A stretch of DNA of 64,000 bases from Ursus arctos (taxonomy: Eukaryota > Chordata > Mammalia > Carnivora > Ursidae). Below, piece by piece: positions 1-25,600 of the stretch. The stretch covers positions 13,059,001-13,123,000 of the forward strand of contig NW_026623100.1 of assembly GCF_023065955.2 (NCBI RefSeq). Direction: 5' to 3'. The notes beneath the pieces were generated by a model. It searched no databases, had not been told where the DNA came from, and saw only the letters and a program-made list of their open reading frames with translations. A program made the translations under genes and the position numbers. How positions within the stretch are numbered: position 1 is the stretch's first letter; every line of letters begins with the position of its first letter.

Positions 1-13218
<13,218 letters not shown>

Positions 13219-13383
13219 GACCAAGAGACAGCAGACAGGTGAATTTTGGGGAGGCCTGACTCTCCCCGGAGGAGCCGCAGTAGAGGAGCCAGCAGCACAC
13301 CGCCCCACCTGCTCCTCACCAGGCCCTGGAGTCCCACCCCAGACCTTCCTAGCTGCGGGACTGGGGTTTGGCCGTGGAGGCCA

Positions 13384-13389
13384 TTATCT
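13384..13389 (-). promoter_or_regulatory. GATA-type motif in the shared promoter
   Basis: TTATCT on plus (AGATAA on minus), a strong GATA-factor core. It lies about midway between the two start codons, and GATA4/6 are known activators of the human pair in liver and gut. A six-base match alone is weak; its position makes it plausible. Confidence 0.45.
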
Positions 13390-13501
13390 GATGTACCTTT
13401 ACCCAGAGCGTGTGTACTATCTTGGCAGTGGGCAGAACACACAGCCTGTTTGTAGGAGGGCTTGCCTGGGAGGAGTGCTGGAAGAGAGGCGCAGTGAACC
13501 A

Positions 13502-13514
13502 GGGCCAAAGACTG
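13502..13514 (+). promoter_or_regulatory. HNF4/DR1-like motif in the shared promoter
   Basis: GGGCCAAAGACTG resembles a DR1 nuclear-receptor element (GGGCCAAAG then a degenerate second half). It sits about 100 bp upstream of the ABCG8 ATG. Binding is inferred from resemblance and from HNF4-alpha regulation of the human pair. Confidence 0.4.
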
Positions 13515-13609
13515 CCCAGCTCTGAGAAAGACAAAACACTGGGGCTGGCGGGTAGCAGCTAAGGTGGAAAGGAAGCTGCAGCAAAGCGGCACAGACACTG
13601 CTGCGCCCC

Positions 13610-13672
13610 ATGGCTGAGAAGCCCTCAGAGGAGAGAGGACTATGGAACAGGGCTGCTCCCCAGGATGCCTCC
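13610..13672 (+). CDS. ABCG8: ABCG8 exon 1
   Basis: 63 bp, 21 codons, phase 0 end. ATG lies in CCCCATGG, a fair Kozak context. Encodes [10 protein letters not shown] then [11 protein letters not shown]; Asp19 is retained. Donor GTGAGT. Confidence 0.96.
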
Positions 13673-16600
13673 GTGAGTGATGGGCAGACACCTCAGTCAT
13701 GGAGGGTGGGAGAGAATGGGACCTTTTCTTTCCTCCCTCAGGAACTTTAACTCACTGCCAAGACCACAAGCAGAGGGAGAACATGGCAGCAGAACTCTGT
13801 TTCCTGGGCATCAGAGGGCTGAGGGGAAGAGATTCAGGAGACAAGGGTGGGTAGGGGGACTCTGAGGTCACTTCCTGCCCAGCGAAAGAGGGAACACAGC
13901 AGGGGGAGTGGGAGAGCAAGAAGCAGGCTCACAGCGGAGGAGCCCGATGTGGGACTCGATCCCGGTACGCCGGGATCACGCCCTGAGCCGAAGGCAGACG
14001 CTTTAACGACTGCGCTACCCAGGCGCCCCTGATGGAGCTTTTTCTGAATGAGACTCCAAAGCAGAAATGTGTTCACACACACCAGGGACTCTGCTGTCTC
14101 TCCTTCATCTGTGTGTCTGTCAAGCTCAGAGTCTCAGATGCAGTAAACTGATAGGATGGCAAGCGACTTTTATGGGAACATCAGAATTTATGTGCAAAAC
14201 ATTGCTACAGCAGGCAGACATAAGACCCCGGAGAGAGCTGGAAGGGACAGATAGCAGCCAGGGGGCCGAGAGGTTGGGGCACAAGTCCTCCACCTTTATC
14301 TTACATAAGAAATGTTTACTTGAGAAATGGCCTTTGGCTAAAATCGGGGTGTGGGTGGGATTTGAAGCAGGAGGCTAAACTGGAAGACAGAAAGGAGGCG
14401 GAGCCCACCCTCTATCTCCACCTCACCCCAACTGACCTTGCCGTCTTTGCCTGCCATGGGGAGGAGGGAGAAAAAGAAAGGTCTGAGGACTCCACACCCA
14501 ACAGGGAAGGCCACAGGCCACCTAGTCCGGCCCTGAGTTGCTAGGACAGGACTTCAGCCTGGCCCATTCCTAGTTCACCCTGCAGCCGTGACAAACAGCC
14601 ACTTCTGATGTGGGAATACAGCCAGTCCTTGCCTTGAAAGGACTCCCAGGAGCTGTGACTACAGTGCTCACAGCCTGAATAGGATATAAAGTCAGCGGTG
14701 CCTTTGGGGACACTTTCTGCCTAAAAGGTCTGACAATTCAGCCACCACAGCATGGGATGCCAACAACTGCCCAAATTCAACATCCAGGGATGCCTACCAT
14801 TACCAATTTCCTTTTCTCCAATCCTGTTACTCAAGGTTCCAAGTGACAATCTTCCCCCAACATTTAAGGCATCTGGAACAAGAGAATGAGGGCTACATAT
14901 CTAATGTCTAGAAGTTTTAAAGTTACCAGTCAAGCTAAGAACTTTAAAATAGTTTCTATTTTCTTATCTTGACATACCTTCCTCCCAACCTGAAAGGCCA
15001 GGTGTAAATTTAGAAATTCTAGAAACTTTTGGAGCAGCAGCTACAACGTAGTGGCACAGGGGAGCCAGCTTCCAGACCAAGTTATAGCCTGTCCCCCTTC
15101 TCTGCCCAACCCTAGCCCCACACGTGACTCACACACCCCTATGTGGTCATGCCATCCTGCCCACCCACATTCCATTTACACTCCACAGACAAATGCCCCT
15201 CTGGCCTGGGGCACCTGGAGTGGCAAGTGCTCTTGGCCCAGACTCCTCCGTCCATGGCCAAAAGCATAGCCAGAGGAGGACAAGAGGGGCCAGTTCTCGG
15301 GGCAAAGATGTGTGAGATCTGGTCTGACTATTTTGGTAAAGGCCCAGGCTCATCCTCTCAGCCAGGAACAACCCCTGCAAGTTTCTGCCAGGCCCTGAGT
15401 CCTCAGCACATCACTACTCAAGGGCACGGATTCCTCATCTTAGAGTAAGGAACGTGGGCTCTGTGCTCCCTGAGTTCCCTTCTAATCTATGCTTCTGACA
15501 GGAATTTGATCAGAAATTAATACAAGGAGAAATTACAATGTAGCCCAGCAGGAGCCAAGCAGGTTACCTACAAATAAACCTGCCTTTGCTTTTTTGGGTG
15601 TCACCTGTCAGAAATTCAAGTGATGTTCTGACAGTCATACTGATTAAGATGTCAGCTGAATAGATATTTAAGTATTTGAAAAATACAGAGAATTTGTCAA
15701 AACCTCAGGAAGAGTCTAACAAATCCTTCCTGGGAGCCAAGGAAATATTTCAAATGGAACAGAGGCCATCCCCAACCCAGCAACGAATCCTCTTCCTCTG
15801 AAAGTCACCCTGCCTGTGCAGCTCCAGGAAGGTACAGTCCCTAGATGGTGGATGAGGTCCCTGGCCGGCCTGCGCCTGACTACTTAGCCTAGGGGGAGGG
15901 GTACAGCCCACAGCCCCAGGAGCAGGAAGCACCTCTCTCCTTTTATCTGTCTTCCCATTCTGACGCCTCTTTCCCCAGGGCCCCAGCACCCTCCACCTTT
16001 TCAAAGCACTTATCTGGAAAGCAGAACCCACTTGGGCATAAGGTCACCTGCATATAATACTCCAGACCTCAAAATGTCCGACCTCCTTTCCTAAGCGACC
16101 CCCCCCACACCTGAAATCTAACCTGGGTAGCTTTTGGCCAGGTGTTTGTTCACAGAAGCAATTTCTGAGCTAACTCATATCTTACACCAATCGACTTCAT
16201 ATCCATCCGACAGACATTTACTTTTTTATAAACAAATAGGATGCATGTTAGCCCCAATGAATCTCTCTATAATTGCTAGAATTTCTGATAGTTTAACAGA
16301 ATTAAATGGAAAAACTAAGCAGTGTGAGTGCTGGTGGCAGAAGTGGTGAGTGAGGTCAGGTGCAGAGCTGACCTGCCCGGAATACAGCCCTTTTCTTAGC
16401 TGCCCTGGATGTCCCCCAGTAGAGATCTCCTCCATCTCTGAGGGCACAGACCCTGGGCCCTCCTCCATCTCCACAGCCAGCTCCTGCCTTGGAGGCACCG
16501 GCAACTGAGGGGAGTAATATTCTTGGCAAGGTGGGAGTAGTATTCTGGAGTTCTATGCATGGGCTTGCTCTCTCACTTGGAAAACATATTTTGAAATATT

Positions 16601-19600
16601 TCAGACTGATCAGTTTATAGAGTACTGAACTCTCATGCACACCAGTAATTACCAAGAGCTCTGAAGCTCGCTCCCCTCACCTTCCCCTGTAACCTTCTCT
16701 CTTGTATTCCTCTCTGTTCCCCAGAGATGGCCCTTCTGCTAAATGAGGAGTTCATCTTTCCCAGGTTTTTCTGTATAATTTAGATCTTTATGGTAACAGT
16801 TCTAACATTAGACAAGATAAGTAGCTACGGTCTGTGGTTTCCATACTGCCCTGGCACTCTGGGGATTACTTACTCATAGCTGCTGCCGCAGACTGTCACC
16901 TGTACTGATTTCCCTGCTCTCCCATCAGGCTGCAATAACCTTTTGGAGGACCTCTGACCTCCACCACTACAGGGAAGTTTGACAGAGACTTTTGGATTTT
17001 ATTTTCACACAAAGCACAGGTAGGCACTGTGTACACAGTGTAAATATACCCTGAATGGATGCTTGAGGTCAGCCTCCCTCTACACCTGGCCTGTCTTGCT
17101 CCATCCTAACCACCTGTCCCATTCATTAAAACCTACGCTTCTTTGCACGGTGACAGATGGTAAATAGATGTATTGTAGTGACCACTTTGCAGTGTACAAA
17201 ATATGGAATTGTTGTGTTGCACACCTGAACTAATATAATGTTATATACCAATTTTACCTCAATTAAAAAAAAAAAAAGTCTAAGCTTCCCAGAGACCGTC
17301 TGTGTCACATTCCAAACTCCAAACCTGCAGCATGATGTGGGCTCCCAGTAAGTAGCGATGCTTGCTTGCTTGACTGAAGAAACGCATCAGTGTGAGAAGG
17401 GCAGCTCTGAGCGGAAAGATCAGAGTCAACTAGAACTTGTTAATAAACACACTTTTCCCTGCACTAAGAAACAAGAGAAAAACGGTATCCATTAAAAAAC
17501 TGAAACCTTCCTAGGCAGGTTCTTCTTTTTGGGGGCCTCAATGATTTAAATGATTGAACTGATAAAACAGAAGGAATTCAGATCTGCTGATGGCTAATAC
17601 CAAAGGTATCAGCTGATACCATGAAACACTGATTTACCTGAGGTCCAAAAATAGCATCACTTCAACAACAGCATCAAGATGACCATGAGGATGATAGGGA
17701 CTTTCTCTGAAATCTCCCAACCGCATTTTGAATGGCTTTGTTGTGCAAAACTCCACATGAGAATAAGATGCAACTTTTCCAAGGATGGTGTCTTCCAAAT
17801 ATTGAGCATTAGCTTTTTGACAGCTATTTCCTCTCACATGCCAGGTACGTGGATGCTGTTTGGCATTAGAAGACAGTACGCCAGAGGCAGGGAAGAGAAA
17901 AGTTAAGGTCAACCCCCAGCTCAGGTATCCCCAGAGCACAGCAGCTCACGAAGCTCTCTCCAGTCAGGAGTCTGGGTCCAGGCTCCACCAATCTGAGATT
18001 GAGTTTTCTGGAGCCAAGAGCTGTGCTGGAGGGAAGCCCCAAAGCACACTCTGCAGGGAAGGAAAGATTTGCCCTCACGGATGCTCCCATTTTCTCAGAG
18101 CCCTTGGGCTCCGCCTGCCCAAGCCCATGTCTTCCCAATTCTGGATCTCAACCACACTAGCTGCTGCTCTCACCTCTTGGGTCTCCTCCCTGGTTTCTCT
18201 TAAGTGCTCAGCAGCCTTTGAAGGAGCCCCTCACCTGTCATGTCTACCAGCAGGGCCTCCAGGACAGCCTGTTCTCCTCCGAAAGTGACAACAGCCTGTA
18301 CTTCACCTACAGCGGCCAGTCCAACACCTTGGAGGTCCGAGATCTCAGCTACCAGGTAGAAGCACACCTGAGGACAAGGTGGGAGGAGTGGGCAGGGAAG
18401 GTCAAATGATTCCCCAAGTGGAAGGTAAGGATGAGACCACCCTGAGGGCCCTCTGCCCTCAAGGACAAAGTCCAGGCCACACTGATGCTTCACACATTGG
18501 GTGAATGTACAGGACTCCCTCAGGTATGCATAATGTAGCTGGAGGCTGACAGCATAAGAGAACGAGACCTTTGTTAAAACATAAATTATGTGAACCCGTG
18601 GGGGGGAAAATCTCTCAAACTTTTTTTTAGCTTCAGATTTTGAAATAATTTTAGACTTTTGGGAAAGTTATAGAAATAGTAAAGAGTTCCCATATACCCT
18701 TTGTCCAGCTTCCCCTAATGTTAACATCTTGCATACCCAGAGCAAAACAATCAAAACTAAGAAATTAACAATGCCACGACACCACTCTATAGACTTCTTT
18801 AAGGCTTCACTAGTTTTGTGCTTTGTTGTTGTTATTCGTTTGCAAAATATACTGTCCTAATAAGACAGAATTCAAGGACTGCTGGCCTTTCAGAGGCTTT
18901 CAAGAACCTCTGGTCAGATTCAAGACTTCCATTTCCCAGACCCTCTTGGGGGCAAACCCCAGGCAGTCCAGGTGGAACACGCTAGGGATTCGAATGCTGA
19001 ACCTCAGAGGCCCAACCCTGGCTTCCTGTGAGTTAGGACAAGCTAATGCGGCACACCATAACCTTTCTCTGCTCTGCCACTTGTTGTGTGATCTTGACAG
19101 AGATTTACACAATGCCTTGTACATAGTAAACACTTAATAAATCATTAGTAAATCAGTAACCTATTATCAAGTGAAGACATCATTTTATGTTGTATTTTCC
19201 TTTCTGTTCTGCTATTGTAAATGCTTCGCCTGTCTTAGCTTCAGACTTACAAATGGTAGCTTCAGGTTCTCAGCATAGGACCTCAACATGGGCTCCGCCT
19301 CCATGTTTGATAAAATCTTGGTGTGGGCCCCTCATCCTGCTGTCTATCAGCAGGAGGATGCCTCCTATACAGAGCTGAACAGAAGTTGCTGAAACCCTCT
19401 GACCACTCGGCTCTCTGAGGAACCTTCCAATGTCTCCCCACAGGTGGACATGGACTCCCAGGTGCCCTGGTTTAAGAAGCTGGCTCAGTTCCAGATGCCT
19501 TGGACATCTCACAAGGATTCTTGTGAGCTGGGCATCCAAAACCTAAGCTTCAAAGTGAGGAGTGGGCAGATGCTGGCCATCATAGGGAGCTCAGGTACCA

Positions 19601-22600
19601 CTAAGGGCAAATAGTGAGGCGATGGGTTCTGTCTCTCCTGGAAAGCAAACTGGACCCTCAGACAGATGGTTGCTTCTCACAGAACCCTCAGCATAGCAGA
19701 GTGGGTGAGAGCACAGGTTCTGAGTCAGACAGACCTGGGTTCAAATTCCAGTTCCTCCATTTACTAGCTCTCAGGTAGTCGCCATCATTAGGAATCACGA
19801 GTGTGCCTCTTGAAGCTGCATCCAGGACTTGGTCCTTAGTTAACACCTAACATGGAGACAAAGCAACAGCCTTTCCAAGATCATCAGGCAGCTTCAGAAT
19901 TCAAGGTTCTTCTCAGGGGACCCCTCCACCACCAGGGACATTCACTCATTCACTCACAACTGGGTAAGCACAGCCCCTGCTGCAACTCCGACTTCTCAGA
20001 GAGGCCAAGTCTTAGTGCAGCCTTCAACCACCTGCAAAGATCCAGATTCTTGGATTGCCTCAGAGTCACTTCTGCAAGGCAAACTTAAAATTATACAACA
20101 CCAGAGGTGAATGAGGCCTCAGAGAACAAAGTTCATGCTCTCCAATGTATTCTACCTTTCTTTCTCCTTACCAGTTTGAAAGCCTCTTTAAAGAAGGGTT
20201 TTTAAATTATCAGTATTCTACGTTATCCATATCTCTAGAGTGTCCTCCTGCTTCCCCTCAACACATGTACACCTTCATTCAACAGATGGGGAGACTAAAG
20301 TCTAGAGAAAGTGAGTGATTCACCTAAGGACATATATTTAATGTAGAGCTGGAACTAGAACTTTGGTCTTCTGATTCTCAGATCAAGGCGTTTCTTTCAC
20401 ATGGTATGAGAACACGTTATACCTTTTAATTAATCATTTCCAGAAGATTACTGAACTTTTGAACATCTCCAAATTTTTAGTCTTCTGATAGGGAAATTCT
20501 ATTTATTGTCTAACCAAAGATCAAATAAGATAATGTGTGTCAATGCACTTTGTAACTTAAGTAACACCCACAGGTCAAGTCCTGCCCACTTTTGGCACTG
20601 CCTCTGCAATTCTGATTTAAACAAGAAAACAGAAGTCACTTCATAGGCCAATTTTATTTTTGTAACTCCTGGTGGCTTTTCTTGTTGTATCTGCTTTTCC
20701 TTCGTGAGCTGAGAATCTGGGGGATTTGTGGGCCCCGTGGAGGCACTTCCACAAAGCCTGAGTCATCACAATTAATACTCCCTACACTTGCCCCTATAGC
20801 TGTTAGCATCCCTGAGGAAAGTGAAGTTTGGATAGAGTGAGCAGTCTCCAGGATTTCTGACTCTTGGTTCAAGGCTGTTTAGCTTCATGTTTACTTGACT
20901 GAAATTATTTAAATGATTTCTTCTGAAGATTTATTTATTTGGGGGGGGGTGCGAGGAGGGGCGGCGGGGGTGGGAATCCTCAAGGTGACTCCCCACTGAG
21001 TGTGGGGCCGCCGCCAGGGGGCCCTGAGATCAATGACCTGAGCCAAAATCAAGAGTCGGCTGCTTAACCGACTGAGCCGCCCAGGTGCCCCTAAATGATT
21101 TCTTAGAAAGATTTATCAATTACACATCCTGTGGTTCTTACTCCACTTAAGAAAGAATGAAGAATGAATGAATGCTCAGCATAATTTATAAAATTTAACA
21201 GTCCCAGACACTTTGGCTGCTTCTGGAGAATCAGCAGTAGTGACAAAGTTGTTTTCCAATGAATGAATTTACTTAATTGGAGACTCCTGCCATTTTTTAA
21301 GGCTCTTGAATGCCTTTGGTGTTTTTTCCTGGTCCACAGAAGGTCTCCCCAGTTGCACTAGGTGGTCTCCATGGGAAAGGCCACCCATACCTCTCATAAA
21401 GTGTTTAGGAAATGTGGCCTTCACACTCCCGGATTGGGAATCCCACTGTATCTATAAATGTTGACAAAGTCCCCTGCTACTCAGAGCCTGGATCTGATGT
21501 CTGAGGCTCGGTAGGGAACAGGACCAGAGCCCTCCCCTCTGGTTTCTCTCCTGGCTATTTTGCTCCATTTATGTTCTCAGCGACCCTGAATGAGGGGTAC
21601 CTGGGAGGCAGCATGCAGGTCCCTTTCTACTGTGTGAGCCTCTGGTCAGTAAGCAGAAGGATTATTGGGGAGGCTTCCTGAGTTTTGTTTTTTGCACTGG
21701 AGGCATGGGGCTTCTTGCAGGAAGCATGTGCATATGGCGAGGAGGGGTGGTTACATTTGTGTATTGACACTTTCCTTATTTGAAAACAAGTTGGAAAATT
21801 TGCTCCTGAAAGAAATTGATAGTAAAGAAACCAAACCCTCTGGGGGAATGAGGGGAATGAGACATAGAGCCTCATCCCTAGCTGTCTGCAAGGTGTTCTC
21901 ACAGCTGCAGCCCAACTGGCATTCACAGCTTAAATGGCTGTCAAAGAGTCTCATCAAATGCTTCTGGAAACCTGATTCCAATCTGACACTTCCCCAAATC
22001 AATAGCAATCGCGGTCACTCAGAGGTGGATGGTGTTAACTTAGGGCAACAGATCACTTTTTCTAGAGAGAGTAAAAAGTATCACTGATAAAAATAGGAGA
22101 AAGACAGATACAGAGAAATACACATGTGTATACTGTGGTTTTGTTTTAAAATCATGTCCACATCTATTATTCCTCTATTTTTTCCTTATTTCTGAAAATA
22201 AGTTCCAGTTTTGCATTTTTAAAAAACACCCTATTTGTGAGATCAAGCCCCATGTTGGGCTCCTTGCTCAGCTGGGAGTTGGCTTGAGATTCTCTCCCTC
22301 TCCCTCTGCGCTTCCCCCCACTCGCTCCTCCCTCTAAAATAAATAAATATTTTTTTAAAACACCCTATTAATTTTCCAAAATTAGTCCTTCCCACAAACC
22401 CAGCTTCTGAGCCAATGTTGCTGGCACATTTACCACCCAAAAATAGTTAAGCTTCATAATGCAATTAACACCAGCCTTGCTTGAGAGAGAGAGAGAGAGA
22501 GGGACTTATTAGAGATGGAAAAGGGCATTTGCTTCAGGCACAGCCAGGGCCAGGACTCCAGCCCTCTCCTGCCATGCAGCCCCTGGCTAACTGGCTTGAA

Positions 22601-25600
22601 CCTCCCCCCCCCCCCCCAGCGTCAACGTGCCTCCAGCTCCCCATTGATGCTCAAACTGGCTGCGGGTGAAAGGCCTGGAACTCCAGGTGCTGGGACTGCC
22701 CCACCTGGAAGCAAAAGCTGGGCCACTTTCCCTAGGAGCTAGTCACTTCTGCAAGGACGGTGCAGTCCAGGATGGCTAGAGAGTGTGTGGGCTGCCGTGG
22801 CTTCCAGGCTGGCCCCCCGCAGCTCTTGCTCTCAGGATGTCTCTGGTGGCTTCACAGGCTGTGGGAGAGTCTCTTTGCTGGACGTGATCACCGGCAGGGA
22901 CCATGGCGGCAAAATTAAGTCTGGCCAAATCTGGATCAACGGGCAGCTCAGCACGCCTCAGCTGGTGAGGAAGTATGTGGCCCATGTGCGCCAGCACGAC
23001 CAGCTGCTCCCCAATCTAACCGTCCGCGAGACCCTGGCTTTTGTTGCCCAGCTACGCCTGCCCAGAACCTTCTCCCAGGCTCAGCGTGACGAAAGGGTAA
23101 CTACCTAACTCTGGTGACCCCAAGAAGCCACGACATCCTTCCCATCACCCACCCTCCCTCCCTGCCTCAGGGCCCAACCACAGGTCGAGTCTGAGCAGCC
23201 CAGCTCACCATCTTTCCAACCCTACGCTCAGCTCCTGTGTAAGCCGCCTGATCCCTGGCCCGTTCCCTTCACGGCACAGGACAAAATGCGTGAGGAGTGT
23301 CTCTCTACCTGTTTTCCTGTCCTCCGTGTGGGCAGAGAGCCCAGTTGTCATGTCCCCAGGTCGCGGCCGCGTTTCCAACATGGCGCCGTGCCCTGCGCGT
23401 GGGAGCCGCTCAGGACGTGCTGAAAGAAAGCGGGAACAAACACTGCGTGCGGCAGTGAAAGCTGGAGCGCAAACCCATTCGGAGGGGCAGGCGCCTTATG
23501 CCCCGGGACAGCAGCCGCACGGCCCCGAGCCGGGCGGGCAGCGCGGGCGTTTAAACCCCGGCCCTCCTCCGCAGGTGGACGACGTGATCGCGGAGCTGCG
23601 CCTGCGCCAGTGCGCCAACACGCGCGTGGGCAACGCGTACGTGCGGGGCGTGTCGGGGGGCGAGCGGCGCAGAGTCAGCATCGGAGTGCAGCTCCTGTGG
23701 AATCCAGGTGAGGGCGTGAGAGGGGGGCGCGGCGCCCACCTGGCTGGGCCCTGGCCAGCCGGAGTCCTGCCGGCTCACCAGGCCCCTCTCTCCGCTGGGA
23801 AGGAATCCTCATTCTGGATGAGCCCACCTCCGGGCTCGACAGCTTCACGGCCCACAACCTGGTGAAAACCCTGTCCCGGCTGGCCAAGGGCAACCGGTTG
23901 GTGCTCATCTCCCTCCACCAGCCTCGGTCGGACATCTTCAGGCTGTTTGATTTGGTCCTCCTGATGACGTCCGGCAGCACCATCTACTTGGGGGCAGCCC
24001 AGCACATGGTGCAGTACTTCACAGCCATCGGCCACGCCTGTCCTCGCTACAGCAACCCTGCCGACTTCTACGGTGAGCTGCCGGGCACCCTGCCCCGCCA
24101 GGGCCTGGTGGAGAGAGTCGGGAGGGAAACTCGGAGGTTTCAGGGGAGCAGGACCTGAAAGGGGGGCGGGCAGAGCGGGCTGTAGAACATGTGTCCCTTT
24201 GCCAAGTATCAAATGCTAGAAATGAGGGCCTGAATAAAGCAGCTCTGACATAGCTATCCTCCTGTGCATGATAGATAAGCCTATGAGAATTCCAATGGCT
24301 AAAGGAGATAGAATCCAAGAGGGTTTGGATCAATTTCTAGAATTGTGGTCTTTATTCAGACTCTGTAGGGAAACTTAGGATACCGAAGGTCAGGAGGCCA
24401 CCAGGAAATCTTAAAGCTGTGCCCTGGTGCCCCCAAAGAAGCAGAGAGTCTGAAGGCGCTGGGTGGTAGAGGGGGCCCCAGGACACAGGGAGCTCAGGGC
24501 CATTTGGAGGTCTTGGTCAATGAATCTTTAGATAGGAAAGTTGCTCTGTCAGCATAGAGAGGCCTTTCTGCTTGGGGATCTGAGCTCTCAGCATGTAGCC
24601 CTCTGGGAAAGGGTAAACCAATTTCTTCATTGCTGGGGAGACAGTTGTCTTTACAGGTGCCTGACCTGAAAGCAGATGCCTGCATCCTGAATGCTGAAGC
24701 GTGCTGTGGCTGCTGGCCAGGCCGCACAGCTTCACCAGCGCTGGGGGAGGCAGTAGCTATGGCTTGTCTAATATGTCACCTGGAGCCCCAGCCTTCCTCC
24801 CAAGATGGCCCAGTGTAGCAAGGGCCTCACCAATAACCATGACGACAGGGACCATGTCTTTGAGGGCAGACACTGGGCCCAAAGGCACCAAGCTCCAGAG
24901 AGTGTCCCTTGGACCCTAAGAGCCCTGCCAGGGTCATCTCCATCCTTACAGATGAGAAGACCAAAGTCTGAAGAGTTAAACCCCTTGCACAGAACTTGTA
25001 AGGCACAGAACTGGGACTCACAGCCAGTATATCTGGCCCCCTCCCTGAGTTCTGGTCCTGGGCCCACATCCTCCTCCCAGCATCCACTGTCCATCCCTCT
25101 CCCCAGGAGGACAGGCCGCTCTCTCCAGCCTGCCAGCCCTTGTGCACTCACACTGTGTGAACTCACATAGAGGACACCTGTCAACCAGGCCACGGGGAGC
25201 AATGTGTATGAACCCCAGAGGGAGGTTACCAGAAGCCAGATGTCCATAACAGACCTGAAAAAAACTTTTTCTTTATTATTTTTGTCATTTATTGTTTTGT
25301 CATTGTGTACCACCTACCTCTCTGGGGTACAGGGTCTGGCAGTACGCAGAGAGTCTGGTGTTCCAAGCTATAGGCTTGTACACTGAGGAGACATATTGCA
25401 TTTTACAAAGACTCCTCCTGGACATTATCCTACCTTGGGACATGTCCTGAAGATGGCAGGAGGGAAGAGACAGAGGTTAAGAGAAGGAATAGTCGGAGGA
25501 GAACCACCCTCCAGCCTGGAGTAAAGCTGGGCTCAGGAGGGCCCTGGTTGTGACTGGGTGGGTGTGTCTTTCTGACATTGCAGGAACCCCATGAGAGTAG

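Larger units (their letters stand above)
13219..13609. promoter_or_regulatory. ABCG5/ABCG8 bidirectional promoter and 5' UTRs
   Basis: 391 bp separate the two divergent start codons; the human intergenic region is of similar size (about 374 bp) and is known to drive both genes. No TATA box is visible. Motifs read by eye: a GATA-type TTATCT (13384-13389), a second CTATCT (13417-13422), and a DR1/HNF4-like GGGCCAAAGACTG (13502-13514). HNF4-alpha, GATA factors and LRH-1 are reported regulators of the human promoter. I do not see a convincing LRH-1 site. Both 5' UTRs must lie here, so transcription start sites are within a few hundred bases of each other. Confidence 0.85.

Noticed and set aside
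23775..24212. Antisense open frames opposite ABCG8 exon 6
   Set aside because: They are shadows of the GC-rich coding exon on the other strand.
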